NCBI GenBank assembly: GCA_034440635.1
Contig: JAOTON010001583.1
Location: 434,001-498,000 of the forward strand
DNA from: Lepas anatifera
Lineage: Eukaryota; Arthropoda; Thecostraca; Lepadidae
Length of the DNA stretch: 64,000 nucleotides
Reading direction: 5' to 3'
Part shown: piece by piece, positions 25,401-36,190 of the stretch
How positions within the stretch are numbered: the stretch's first letter is position 1
Layout: every line of letters starts with the position of its first letter
Translations under genes and position numbers: made by a program
Notes under the pieces: model-generated
What the model was told of the DNA's origin: nothing
Databases searched by the model: none
The model's input: the letters and a program-made list of their open reading frames with translations, nothing else

Positions 25401-26763
25401 GGGTAAACTTAACTTAAGATCGATGTCATGCCATTCGAGCAATTTGTCAGAAGTACATATTCTCCTATACCTACATTGTGCAGACATTACATATTTCTAG
25501 ATTGGTGTGCCTGTCTGGCAGCATAACAGGCTATGCCTACTCGTGCTGAATATATATTTGTGGTAGCCGCAGCATCGGTTGGAATATATATTAATATTGA
25601 CATATTTTGCAACGTAGCCATATGTACCCGTGTTTCCCTATGAGCCAAATTCATCTTAAGAAGGCAGGTCCTTCAAGCACTATTTTGTTGCCGTCGTGTC
25701 AGGTAAGGAAGGCTGGAATCCCTTTGCAAAGTATGCTGTCAGACACCCTGTGATCTGCTGGCATCATGGCCTGCAACTTCTTTTCCGTTGGGAAATGCCT
25801 GCGTTTTGGCCGATATATATCGCCGATTCCATTCCCGCCGATAGGTCTGTCTGATAACCAAACATTATTGTATAGACAAATTGTTTATATCGAAAAGGGT
25901 GGAAAAAATTAAAGCGATGAAAATTAAATACTGTACATCATACTCAGCTTCAAACTTATTTCCTTTGAATGCTGAACAAGAATACACGCATACGCTGGAA
26001 GTGATGGCATAGCTTAAAACCTAAACAGCCTCATAACAGCGACAGATTTCAAGAACGCAATGGACCCCCTAGTTCTGAGACGCCAATGTACTAGTGAATA
26101 TAAATTGAATTAATGACAATATATTGGAGGAAGCTAAGATGACAGAAATAAGACAGCGAAAACGACGAAGCATGCCGAGAGTGCAACACTCGCCACCGAC
26201 GGACACCGAGGGTGTGAAGAGCGCTATCAAGTGGATGAGGAGAGCGGAATGGTTGATCCGGCGGCGGCGGGGCCTGGCGCACGGTATCGGGGAGGATGTG
26301 GGCCGCCGCGGCCGCCCCCTCCGCTGATTTACGAGCTGGACAGTCTATCTGGAGCGGTGCCGACCCCCGGCTGGAACAGGACGGGTCCGGTGCTCGTGAC
26401 GAGCTCGGGTCATCGCCGCGAGATGACCGACCGAGATGGAAACCAGGAAATGTAGATAATTTCAGTCATGGGCCTACCCATCCACATTCATGAGCTGCAT
26501 ATTAGACCACTCTCTCTAACAGCCCATTAAAGCTCCCGTGTCTCTTAGTATTCTAGAAATGGTATTCAGGTCCAAAATGTAAACGCGTGGTATTTTATGT
26601 TTCACCACAAATTGTTGGAGAGCAGATAACCACTACTTCATAATAGTGTTCCTCATGTTAGCTGCACTTACTCATGGCAAATAAGCCATAGAGGACTGGT
26701 GTGTGAAGATGAATTTGATGGATAAAGTGTGCAAATTAGTTTCAAAGTTTCAAATATCTGTGA
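22469..26763 (-). other. CLCA-like intron 1, AT-rich donor-proximal part
   Basis: AT-rich sequence without recognisable genes. It holds a short hairpin at about 23520-23561 (GTGTTGCTTAC arms separated by a few bases). Confidence 0.55.
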
Positions 26764-27631
26764 CTAAATGCGGACGATTCCCATAAAATAATAGCTCTAT
26801 GGATAACTGCTGAAGATAGGAAACTTGTTCAGAACAATCTTGATTGCCTATATCAATGGTCTGAGCTGTGGGGATTAAAGCTAAACCCATCAAAATGTAA
26901 AGTCCTATCTCTGACGCTACGTCGTTCTCCCGTTCATGCTCTTTTATACTATAGGTGGCACAGCCATCGAAAGAGTCACTGTAATGCGAGATCTGGGGGT
27001 TCTTATCGATGAAAAATTAACGTTCGGAGCACATATAGACAACATTGTTTCAAAAGCAAATAGGGCATTAGGATTGATGATGAGATCTTTTCAAACGGGT
27101 AAAAGAGGTAGGCCGATACATCAGTGCAATAGCAGAGCTATGTTGTGTACATATTACGCGAATGTACGATCTGTGCTGGAATATTGTTGCGTGATTTGGG
27201 GAGGAGCAGCTGACAGTCACTTGCAAAGGCTGGAAAGAACCCAGCATAAATTTTTAATTTGGCTCTGTGGACGTTGCAATATTCAAAACATAGCATTTGA
27301 CTATGATAGTCTCACTTTGCATTTTGGTGTCGCATCTCTTGAGGCCAGACGAAAACAGTATGATCTTATGTTCATCAGAGGTATCCACAAAAATTTAGTA
27401 GATTCATCATTTCTTCTGAATAAGTTTCCACTTGCTGTTCCTCCCCGAATGCTGCGCCGTATGGTTTTATTTCACGTGCCCTACGCGAGAGTCAACACGG
27501 TGAAAAGGGGTTTGTTTACCAGGATTCCCAAACTGTGCAATAGGTTCCTGGATACATGTCGGGAGGCAGATATTTGGCAGCTTGGGAAAGCAGAGTACAA
27601 AAAGCAGGTGCTTCCTTTGTGCTGGGTGTGA
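26764..27631 (+). pseudogene. Non-LTR retrotransposon reverse transcriptase, 5'-truncated, frameshifted
   Basis: The reading frame starts near the RT catalytic box, here NADD (expected F/YADD; ADD at 26770-26778). It continues as EDRKLVQNNLDCLYQWSELW and GLKLNPSKCKVL, which is typical of Jockey/CR1-type RTs. A frameshift in the T-run near 26940 moves it into the long frame 26936-27631 with DLGVLIDEKLTF, LEYCCVIWGG and LERTQHKF. It lies in CLCA-like intron 1, antisense to that gene and about 465 bp from exon 1. Confidence 0.85.
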
Positions 27632-27974
27632 GGGATTAGGTTTTGTGTGTATAGGTTTTACATCTATATTTTAAGTAGGTCTTAAGACTCTTTTACGTGT
27701 TTATGTTTTTATACCATTCATTTTTTATATTTTACGTCTGTCTTAGGCTATTTTTTATTTTCAAATGAATTTATAAATGTATTTATCTATATTTTTATGG
27801 GTAGCAGTGCATTTTTTACTTTTGGAACCATTTCAAGCTCACTTGTTCCATCAACTTTTAACAATCGTCTCGCGGCGTTGATCCTTCATTGTACATATTT
27901 TTATCAGATTGACTTCATCTGTAAATGGGCACCACGTCCGTTGATGATTCGCATGCAATAAACAATAAACAACT
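27632..27974 (+). mobile_element. 3' UTR and tail of the non-LTR element
   Basis: AT-rich sequence after the RT stop ends in two AATAAAC units (27958-27972), a simple-repeat tail like that of Jockey/CR1-type elements. Confidence 0.6.
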
Positions 27975-28096
27975 GCTTCACGGGAGTGACGTGATAAGAA
28001 TAAGTTAACACACAAGGATGACACAAAACAGCTGATCGGGTGGATTGTAGGGTAGGACTATTCTCAGATCACGCTGGTACATCGGGAGTGATTTAC

Positions 28097-28273
28097 CTGA
28101 ATGCTGAGCAGTACATCTCGGCACTGCGTGACGTCGACCTTGTCGTCGACCCCGATCACGAGCCCGCTGTAGCCGTTGCTGACGAGTGTGACGCGGGATG
28201 CCGTGGAAGACCGGTAGACGACCGCAAAGAAGAAGAGTACCCACGCGAGGACCGCGCACCGAGGCAACTTCAT
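28097..28273 (-). CDS. CLCA: CLCA-like exon 1 (signal peptide and start of N-domain)
   Basis: Encodes residues 1-59. I chose the ATG at 28273 because it directly precedes a classic signal peptide: basic n-region MKLPR, hydrophobic core AVLAWVLFFFAVVY, cleavage probably after STA or SAS-like residues near 24-26. An in-frame upstream ATG at 28354 would add 27 residues ahead of the signal sequence and is less likely. The mature start (NGYSGLVIGVDDKV) matches the N-terminal strand typical of CLCA proteins. The exon ends at ATTCAG followed by donor GTAAAT, phase 0. The 5' UTR and promoter are not resolved. Confidence 0.85.
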
Positions 28274-28381
28274 AGTGCAAAAGACAAGTTTCAATGCTCC
28301 GGTCAATAGGTAAGCATTACAATATTGAACTGCTACAAAGTTCACTTGGACCAAATAATATTTTCTCCTCCGATGTTTTAA

Positions 28382-28972
28382 TTAATCTGAATCCGATGCA
28401 CAGTCAATTTGATCCTCCTCACTCCACTCTCCACAAACAGGTTCAGTCTCCGAATATTCAGTAACCTCGCCTCGTGTTCGCTCGCTCACGAGAACTGACC
28501 CGCGCACCCACTTCGGATCACGTAAGAACGCACACTGACTCAAGCAGGCCGCCTCCGCTGTCGCCCGGCTGGCCGGCACCTCCTCACGCACCTGGGCCGA
28601 CCGTGCTCGCCGCCAGGGCGGCGCCACTGTCGCGGTGTCTCGGTAGTCGTGCTCCAGCTCTAATGGGCTGGCCGCGATGAGGCAGGGTGCGGAGTCTGTG
28701 CTCGCCGCTGCGCCGCCGTCCACCGGCCCGACCGGCCCTCTCCGCGCGCAATCTCTCCGATGCTGCGCGTTCGCGGGCCATAACTCTGACCATCTCCGAC
28801 AGTAATGGCAGCTACAGCCGGGCTGTATCGCCTCCACCGTCGCCCAGGGTGCCGGAGCCGGTTCTGCACCTATTCCAGCTTCCTGGCAGGCTGGCGGTGC
28901 GGCTACCTGCAGCACAACCCCAGATAACACTTGTCTGCGCTCCCTGCAAATCATTGGTAGCGCCGCCGGCAC
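28382..28972 (-). CDS. Unrecognised ORF upstream of CLCA-like exon 1
   Basis: A 196-codon open frame in CpG-rich sequence on the same strand as the CLCA-like gene, ending 109 bp before its start codon. No family is recognised. The N-terminal two thirds is Ala/Arg/Pro-rich, as expected from GC-rich noncoding DNA; the last 40 residues are acidic (ending EEDQIDCASDSD). It may be chance, a 5' leader frame, or the last exon of an unknown gene. Confidence 0.2.
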   Translation of the reverse strand: MPAALPMICRERRQVLSGVVLQVAAPPACQEAGIGAEPAPAPWATVEAIQPGCSCHYCRRWSELWPANAQHRRDCARRGPVGPVDGGAAASTDSAPCLIAASPLELEHDYRDTATVAPPWRRARSAQVREEVPASRATAEAACLSQCAFLRDPKWVRGSVLVSERTRGEVTEYSETEPVCGEWSEEDQIDCASDSD

Positions 28973-28973
28973 G

Positions 28974-31507
28974 CTGCACCGGTAATCTCGCGCTGATGCT
29001 TTATGGTCATGAGAGGAGCAGGCAGCGCTCTGGCCGGCTATTTGACGGTGATTCTACGAACAAGACACCGCTGCTGCTGCCGTTTAAGCTGGATCACTCT
29101 AAAATGGCGCTCGTAAAAATCTGAACTGTGAACGGTGGCTGATGCGTTGCGCCAGGGGCCAGAGGGGTGGAGCGGGAACTAGCGAGCCCGTCTGCCGAAT
29201 GGTCTGAAGGGCGGCGCCGCAGCCCAGTGAGACTCCAGGCGACCCGCCGTCGCTAATTTGTGGCGAAAGTGCTGGGTCTGGCGACACGAGGGCAGTCTAC
29301 AGTCAACTGCTGACTCTCAGGTGTTGTGTCGGAATTGATGGGTCACCAGAGGTCGGTCGCCTCGTCTGACCTGTTGACCCGTCACAGACGTGTGACGCCT
29401 TGTTCCATAATTACTGAGAAACAGGTCGGGCTGAGTGCTCCATCTTCCATAAATGAAATTAAACAATATTTGCATGTTTGTAATTAGCGTACTTTACGGC
29501 TCCCCTCCACTTGTGGATACTCTTTGGCCTTTATATATATATATATATATATACATATATCAAGCTGAACTATATGTCAGCCCCTGAAAGCTGAACAAGA
29601 TGTGAGGAGATGAATGATGCCTTGACCTAATTTTTTCATGTCCACGACCTGGTCATTATCCCTGTCATCCCTTTAATCCAAAATATGGCACCTGCCAACA
29701 GTCCCAAGATCCCCGCAATCTACCCCGAACACCCAGCAGTCTTCAAAACATTTCAGATATAATTACTAGTCGTCCGAGTTCAATCTTCCAGTTGGAACCA
29801 GGGCACCGCCGACCCTCAGCCGCAGGGGATGCGAGGCACGGGCTGTTAACTAATGAGCTGCTGAACAGCCGCCACCGACCGAGCGGGCTGTACCCCGGTC
29901 GGCAGGTACCAGGTTTACGGCATGTTCCTACAACCTGGACAAACACCGTCGGCTCGATCAGCGCGGCGACAACAGGCGCACGAGCGGCGATAGCCCCCGG
30001 ACAGCGACGCATCAATAACCGCGCCTGAAAAAGGACCCGCCGTTCTGGCTGACTACCTATCTCCTACCCAGGGGTGGGGTCAGCGCAGGTTATCTCGGCG
30101 AGGGAGCGTTTCGGAGGCGTCGCCGCGCCGCGAATGGAAATGATTCGTGGACGATAACAATCGGAGCGTTGGTCTCCGTTTACGGCCCTGTTTACAGCGG
30201 GGACGCGCCTCCAGTCGGGAAACACAATAGCCAGCCAGAAATTATTTGCTAGCTATGTGATGGCTATAAACGCGACCTGGATTTGCATATGTTTGGTATG
30301 CGGCGAATGATGACCGGTTTACATCTGATACGTGACGTTGGGCCTGCGATGTGTGGCGTGCGGTGGGAGTGTACGGAACCGCGGACGTGGCAGCTACTGC
30401 AGCTTCTGTTACCGGTCCTGCGCCGGTTGTCGCCAGGATTTATAGCTGTCGTAACTGATTGAATCCCTAAACGGATCTAAACGGCAGGGCACACCGGCAT
30501 CTGATAGCGCCGAATCCGACAACCTGACGCTTCCGAGCAAGAAACGTGCGGACTTGTGATGTGTCTGAATGCGATGCAAATGCTCCTCTTCCGCAATTCA
30601 TATTCAGTATCGGTTTCACGTGTCACCTTTTCCGAACAATCTAACCAAGTAAAAACTGTGCAGTGGCTGTCTCCGCTTTTTCTGTGATGCATTATGGCAT
30701 GAGATTGTGTTTTTATGTCGAAACATCAGGATCAGTCCAGCGACACACATATCAACAGTATATTAAAACAGCAACGGCTGGGGCGTGCTTCGCTCAAACT
30801 TTATCGGAGGTTGACAGGTTTCTTCACCATATACTGGCTCGAATCTAGGTTCTAACTCTATTTCATTGAACAGGAGCAGGAACCAAGTTCAGCCTTAGGA
30901 AAGCGATTATTTCAATCTAAATTTAATACCACTAAGTATACTGATTTAACGTTTCTTTTTTCCTGGATACGAAAGTTGAAAGTCAAAATTTTTCATGCAA
31001 TGTCGTTCTTTCTTTGAAGGGAAAGTATACCTGGATACGAATGCCAAAGGAGTCAGTTAAAGTGTCTGGTTTCCCAACGGAGTACAATTTTTGTTCAAGT
31101 CGTAGATTACAGTAGACAGCAGGGATTATGTTATCTCTCTCTAATTATAAGGACGTTTCCCCAAACAAAACGCTTGTTGGGGTCGCACGAGAGAGAAAAT
31201 GAAGACGATCCCTCAATGCACAGAACAAGTAGTCTAGGCGCCGCTTTTGACAGCTTGTCATATGATAGGGTATTACATTATAGGTGCCTGCGTCAGTTTT
31301 CAAACATTTGATCATCTGTTCCCGCGACACTCTAAGTTGACACCCCAACTAAGTTGGCAATGTTTGAGTTTCTGTCTTCTGAATTTAAAGCTATGAGATC
31401 ATTTCAAGTGCTGTCGAAGCTTAAAAAAATATGTTTTTTTATAAGATTCGCAAGTTTGATGCATATGCACCGTATCACCCTCGCAGCATTGATGTGATAT
31501 GTCGCGT
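28974..31507. other. Intergenic, no gene recognised
   Basis: GC-rich near 28.9-30.2 kb, then AT-richer. Contains a short TA tract at 29531-29558. No supported coding exon. Confidence 0.5.
29531..29558. repeat. (TA)n microsatellite
   Basis: Short TA tract with one C interruption. Confidence 0.9.
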
Positions 31508-31849
31508 TTAACCCGCGCCCCACCGGGGGTCCGGCGCCACCTTCGCCCCACCGGGGGGCCATCGATGGCCCCCCTCTAACTCCGAAAATATGGGCGTTAG
31601 CGCAAATCTGCGAAGTGCAATAGAAAGCTCGCGTGAATTCAGGAAGAAATTACTTCGCATGTTTTAGTGCTCAGGTCCATAGGCGTAGGAACCGGGGGGC
31701 CAGGGGGCCACTGGCCCCCCACTTTTCAGTGATGGGCCCCCGCAACGGAGATAAGAATATCAAGAACTGTAATATCAAGCGAGAAACTCTAACTGGCCCC
31801 ATAGCTTGCCCCGGAACTCCGTTAAACTTACCTGTACCTCTAAACTAAG

Positions 31850-32412
31850 TTGAGGTCCTATGAGTCAATTTTAAGGTCCCCTGAGCTTCTGGGGGCCCCT
31901 GAACTGGTCTCTAATGTCATACGAGCTAATCTGGGCCTCTTGAGCTGAACTGAGCGCCCCTGAGGTGGTTTGGGCAGCATGAACTGTTCTAGGACGCCTA
32001 AACTGAGCTAGGAGCCGTGACCTTGAACAGGGCCCTGTGAGTTGGCCAGGCCCCATATCCACCGACCTGGGGGGCCCCTGAGCTGAGCTGGGACCGTAAA
32101 GTTAACATTGTTCCTTGTGCTAATCTGGATCCCCTGTGATGCACAGAAGACCCTAAACTTATCTGAGGCCCCTGCACAGTAATAGGGCCCTGCCTTGGAA
32201 ATTGGGTTGTAAGGTTTAATTGAAGCCCTGAACTGTTTTGAAACCCCATATATGCCGACAAGGGGCCCCTGGATGATCCGGGCCCTTAAGCTTATCTGGT
32301 CATCAGAGCTCATATTGGCCTCTGTGTTGAACTGAGAGCCCCTGAGATGGTCTGGGACCCCCTATAAGGCTTTACAGCCACTGACCACTGAGCTTGAATG
32401 GGCCCCTTGAGA
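31850..32412. repeat. Degenerate tandem array in element A, left part
   Basis: Irregular units around GAGCTGGTCTGGGGCCCC, about 20-30 bp. The array continues at 35620-36190, on the other side of element B. Confidence 0.7.
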
Positions 32413-32499
32413 TGTTCTGACAGTGGCGTAGCCAGGGGAGGGGGTCCCTGGGGTCCGCGGACCCCCTTGGGCTGACCTTATACACTAAAAACACGACCA

Positions 32500-34610
32500 T
32501 TGATCTCGGGGCCCTCTGAGCTTGGTCTCGGGGGCCCTCCCGAGCTTGGTCTCAGGAGGCCCCCGATAATCGGTACCGAGGGCTCCAGAATACCGAATAT
32601 TGATCTTGGGGACCCTTGTGTTCAGTCTCAGGGGGTCCCGAGCTTGGTCTCAAGGCCCCTCCCCTGAGCTCGGTCTCACGGGCCTTTCGATCTTGGTCTC
32701 AAGGGCCTTTCGATTTTGGTCTCAGGGGCCCCGAGCTTGGTTTCAGGGCCCCCGAGCTTGGTCTCAGGGGCCCCGAGCTTGGTCTCAGGGCCCCGAGCTT
32801 AGTCTCAGGGGACCCCCGAGCTTGGTCTCAGGGGTGCCCCAAGATTGGCCTCAGGCCCCCTCTCCCCGAGCTTAGTGTCAGGGGCCCTCGAGCTTGGTCT
32901 CTGGGGGGCATCCGAGGGTATCTGATGCATAAGGCTGACCGTATGCACTGGAAAACACCAGCATTGGTCTCGGGGACCCCTGATCTTGGTCTCAGGGGTT
33001 CCCGAGCTTGGTCTCAGGGGACCCCCGATCATCGGTATCGAGGGCTCTGGAATACCGAACATTGATCTCGGGGGCCCCTGAGCTTGGTCTCAGGGGCCCC
33101 CGAGCTTGGTCTCACGGGCTTTCCGAGCTTGGTCTCAGGGGGCCCCCGATCATCGGTATCGAGGGCTCTGGAATACCGAACATTGATCTCGGGGGCCCCT
33201 GAGCTTGGTCTCAGGGGCCCCGAACTTGGTCTCAGGGGACAACCGAGCTTGGTCTCATGGACCTTTCGATGTTTAGTCTCATGGACCTTTCGATCTTGGT
33301 CTCACGGGGTCTCTAGCTTGGTCTCAGGGAACCCCGAGCTTGGTGTCAGGGGGCCCTTGAGCTTGGTCCCAGGGAGCATCCGAGCTTGGTCTCAGGGTCC
33401 CCTCAAGCTTGGTCTCAGGGGCCCCGAGCTTGGTCTCAGGGGTTCAGGGCCCCCTCGGGGTGCATCCGACTATTGATATCGAGGGACTCATTAGTGAGGC
33501 ACGAGCATTGATGTCATGGACGCAGAGTTTGGTCTCAGGGGCCCCCAAGCCTGGGTTCAGGACCCCCGGGTATCGGCATTGAGGGACTCCAGAGTACCGA
33601 GCATTAGTCTCGGGGGGGCTCGAAATATTGATCTTGAGGGCCCCGGAACATCGGTGTCAAGTTACTCACGAGAAAAGCGCGAGCATGGGTCTAAGGGTGC
33701 CCCGAGCCTGATCTAAGGGGGATCCGAGCTTGGTCTTAGAAGCCCCCGGGCATTAGTATCGAGGGGCTCCGGAGTATTGGTCTGGGGGAGAAATTATTTT
33801 AGGGGCCTCCAAATGGTGATTTCGAAGGGCCCCGAAAGTGTGGATGCAGTGGTGTAGCCAAGGGGGCCCTAGGCGTCCGCAGACCCCCTTGGGCCAATCT
33901 GAACCACTGCAAAGAATTCTCTGATCACGGGCCCCCAGAGTCAGTCTCAGGGGCCCCTGAAGATTTGTTCTCAGGCCGTCCCGGAGTCGGCCTCAAGGCC
34001 CCCGCCCTGAGAGTCAGTCTCAAGGCCCCCGAAAGCAGATTTCAGGGGGCCCCCAGAGGGTTGGTCTCAGGGACCCCAAAAGTCGGTATCAGGAGCCCCG
34101 GGAGTCTGTCTCAGGGGAGGTGGGGGGGGGGCCGAGCTAGTCTCAGGGGCCCCAGAGAGTGGTTCTCAGGGCCTTGCAAAAGTCTATTTCAGGGGGCCTC
34201 CGAGAGTCAGTCTCAGGAACGCCAAAGACTCAGTCTCAGAGGTGATTCCACCCCCCGGGGTGTTTGTCTCAGGGGCGCCCTAGAGTAAGTCTCAGAGGGC
34301 TGTTGGAAGTCATTCCCAGTCCCCTCCCCACCCCAAAGACAGCCTCAGAGGACCCCAAGAGCTAATCTGGATGGCCACGATAGTCAGTCTCAGCCCCCCT
34401 CCAGAGTAAATCTGGGGGGGCCAATAATTAGTCTCAGAGGTGCTGCCGAATAACTAATCTCAGGAGCCCCGAGCGATTCTCAGGGGCCCCCAGTTTTGAT
34501 CAAGAGGCGCCGTGAATCGGTCTCAGAGACCCCCTGAGATCTAATCAGGAAAGCGGCCGAAAATTAGCTTTGTGAGTGCCGCCAAGTGTTAGTCTTAGGT
34601 GGCCCCAGAG
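32500..34610. repeat. Degenerate tandem array in element B
   Basis: Units of about 20-25 bp around CGAGCTTGGTCTCAGGGGCC. A larger repeat of about 125 bp, containing ATCGGTATCGAGGGCTC, recurs near 33020 and 33145. Absence of stops gives spurious open frames. Confidence 0.85.
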
Positions 34611-35540
34611 CTCGAATAAAAATTTTCAAAATCATATGCCTCGGAAAAAAATGTATCTACCCCTATTGCGTACTAAGAAAAGACAAATTGAAACATGTCC
34701 ATCAGGCACCAATTTCAAAGGAAAGGCAAAAATTAAACTAATTCTACCATAAGAGCACATCGAACAGGGAATTTGGCACTTCAGTAAATTTTTAATCTAT
34801 TAGCTTAACACCAATAACTGCATTCCTAAATATTCTGAAATAAACAACCTTCAAATATTTTCGTAGGAAACCAGACAAACATGGGTAATGACAGAAATCG
34901 ATGAGCATAATCCTCAAAGGAAAAATAGGTATGAAAGGTTGAAAATAACAATGACAGAGAGATCCAAGGCGATAGATATCTCAGGCGCCTTTTGTCTTGG
35001 TAATTTGCTCGTTTACAAGATAGCAAGGGTAAGAAAGTAACTGGATCTCAACAGGATCTATCGACGGAATAGAGGTTATGTAACTTTCGGGACACACTAC
35101 ATGTCCTTTGTATTTTTTTCGTTTTTTCCGTTTCTTTTGAAATTTCCTGATTTAAGAGTTCATGGATTCGACACCGGGAAATAATTGTTAATCATTTCCC
35201 GTAGAAGATAATTTCTACGTACTCAAAACGACTGACCTTCAATAACGTCATGTCTGATTACCAGAGTGAATTGAGTTAGACTCGGGTGTAACATCATGCG
35301 CGCATCAACATTGAACTTCCCGAAATATGGCACAAAGCTGTCATTATAGCCACGCTACCATATAAGGTATGGGCCATTCTTAATATTTGGTGACCTTAGT
35401 TTACCAACATTTGGTCGGATCGAAAAAATCAAGCTATAAACAAAATAAGAATAAATGCTTAAAAAGGCACAACAAAATTTCATTCGTGTGAATGTTAAAA
35501 TACTATACAAAAGATATAGGAGATAGACCCGGTTACTAAG
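34611..35540. other. AT-rich non-array part of element B
   Basis: Single-copy-looking sequence between the array and the right end of element B. No transposase-like frame recognised. Confidence 0.5.
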
Positions 35541-35619
35541 GAGACCCCCGGTCTGGGGCCCCCGACGGTAGTCGGATCCCTCCTTGGCCGAATCCTGGCT
35601 ACACCACTGTGTTCTGAGA

Positions 35620-36190
35620 CTCTATATCAGACACCCTGGGACACCCTAAGCCTAGCTGGGGCCCTGAGCTAATCTGGGTGCCCTTGTAGCTAACTGGGGC
35701 CCCTGATCTGGTATGGGGGCCCTGAACTCTTCTAAGGTCCCTGGGCTAAGCTGGGGGCCGTGAGCTTGAATGGAGCCCCTGAGCTGGTATGAGAGGGGAC
35801 TCTATATCAGCCGATCTGGGCCCCTGAGCTGAGCTGGCCTGTGCTGAACAAGAGCCCTGAGCTGGTCTGGGGCCCCTGAACTGTTCTAGCGTCATTGAGC
35901 TAAGCTGGGATCCGTGAGCTTGAACAAGCCCCTTGAGCTGTTTTGAGACCCTACATAAGTCGACCTGGGGACCCCCGAGCTGAACCGGGCCCCTTAGCTA
36001 ATATGGCACCCTGTGCGAATCTGGGGCTCCACTGTGATGAGCTTCTAGGGGTCCTGTGCTTATGTAGGGTCCCTTGATAAGCTGGTCCCGAGGCTAATGC
36101 ACTGGTCTGGGCCCTTGAGCTGACTGATGTAGGTTCCTGAGCCATGGTCTGGACCTTGGGGCCCTCCGAGATAATTTGGCCCCTGGGCGG
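35620..36190. repeat. Degenerate tandem array in element A, right part
   Basis: Same GAGCTGGTCTGGGGCCC theme as 31850-32412; the two were contiguous before element B inserted. Confidence 0.7.

Larger units (their letters stand above)
257..28273 (-). other. CLCA: CLCA-family gene, 5' part (calcium-activated chloride channel regulator-like)
   Basis: Five exons on the minus strand (28273-28097, 5791-5491, 4925-4766, 3413-3308, 847-257) join without frame breaks into 445 codons; all junctions are GT-AG and phases match (0, 1, 2, 0, 0). The product begins with a signal peptide (residues 1-25), then the CLCA N-terminal metalloprotease-like domain (about 30-250, with NGYSGLVIGV near 33-42 and HEWAKYRWGVFEE from 165), a cysteine-bearing segment (CTFVPF), then the CLCA signature around HNRAAP and the start of a VWA domain (about 310 on). 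Family members are secreted or membrane-tethered proteins of roughly 900 residues that modulate the TMEM16A chloride channel or mucus; the C-terminal half lies beyond position 1. Five N-glycosylation sequons (NAT, NDS, NDT, NLT, NKS) agree with secretion. HExxH is HExxK and the MIDAS motif is degenerate, so protease and metal-binding activity are doubtful. Family assignment is firm; the exact orthologue is not. Confidence 0.88.
32421..35609. mobile_element. hAT-type element B nested inside element A
   Basis: 8-bp target duplication TGTTCTGA (32413-32420 and 35610-35617). Left end CAGTGGCGTAGCCAGG and right end CCTGGCTACACCACTG are inverted repeats of a well-known hAT type. A second copy of the left end lies at 33846 (CAGTGGTGTAGCCAAGG) without its own duplication. 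No transposase; 3189 bp. Confidence 0.9.

Noticed and set aside
32600..33476. Open frames of 91-149 codons rich in WSQGP/LGLRGP
   Set aside because: Read-through of the degenerate GAGCTTGGTCTCAGGGG array inside hAT element B.
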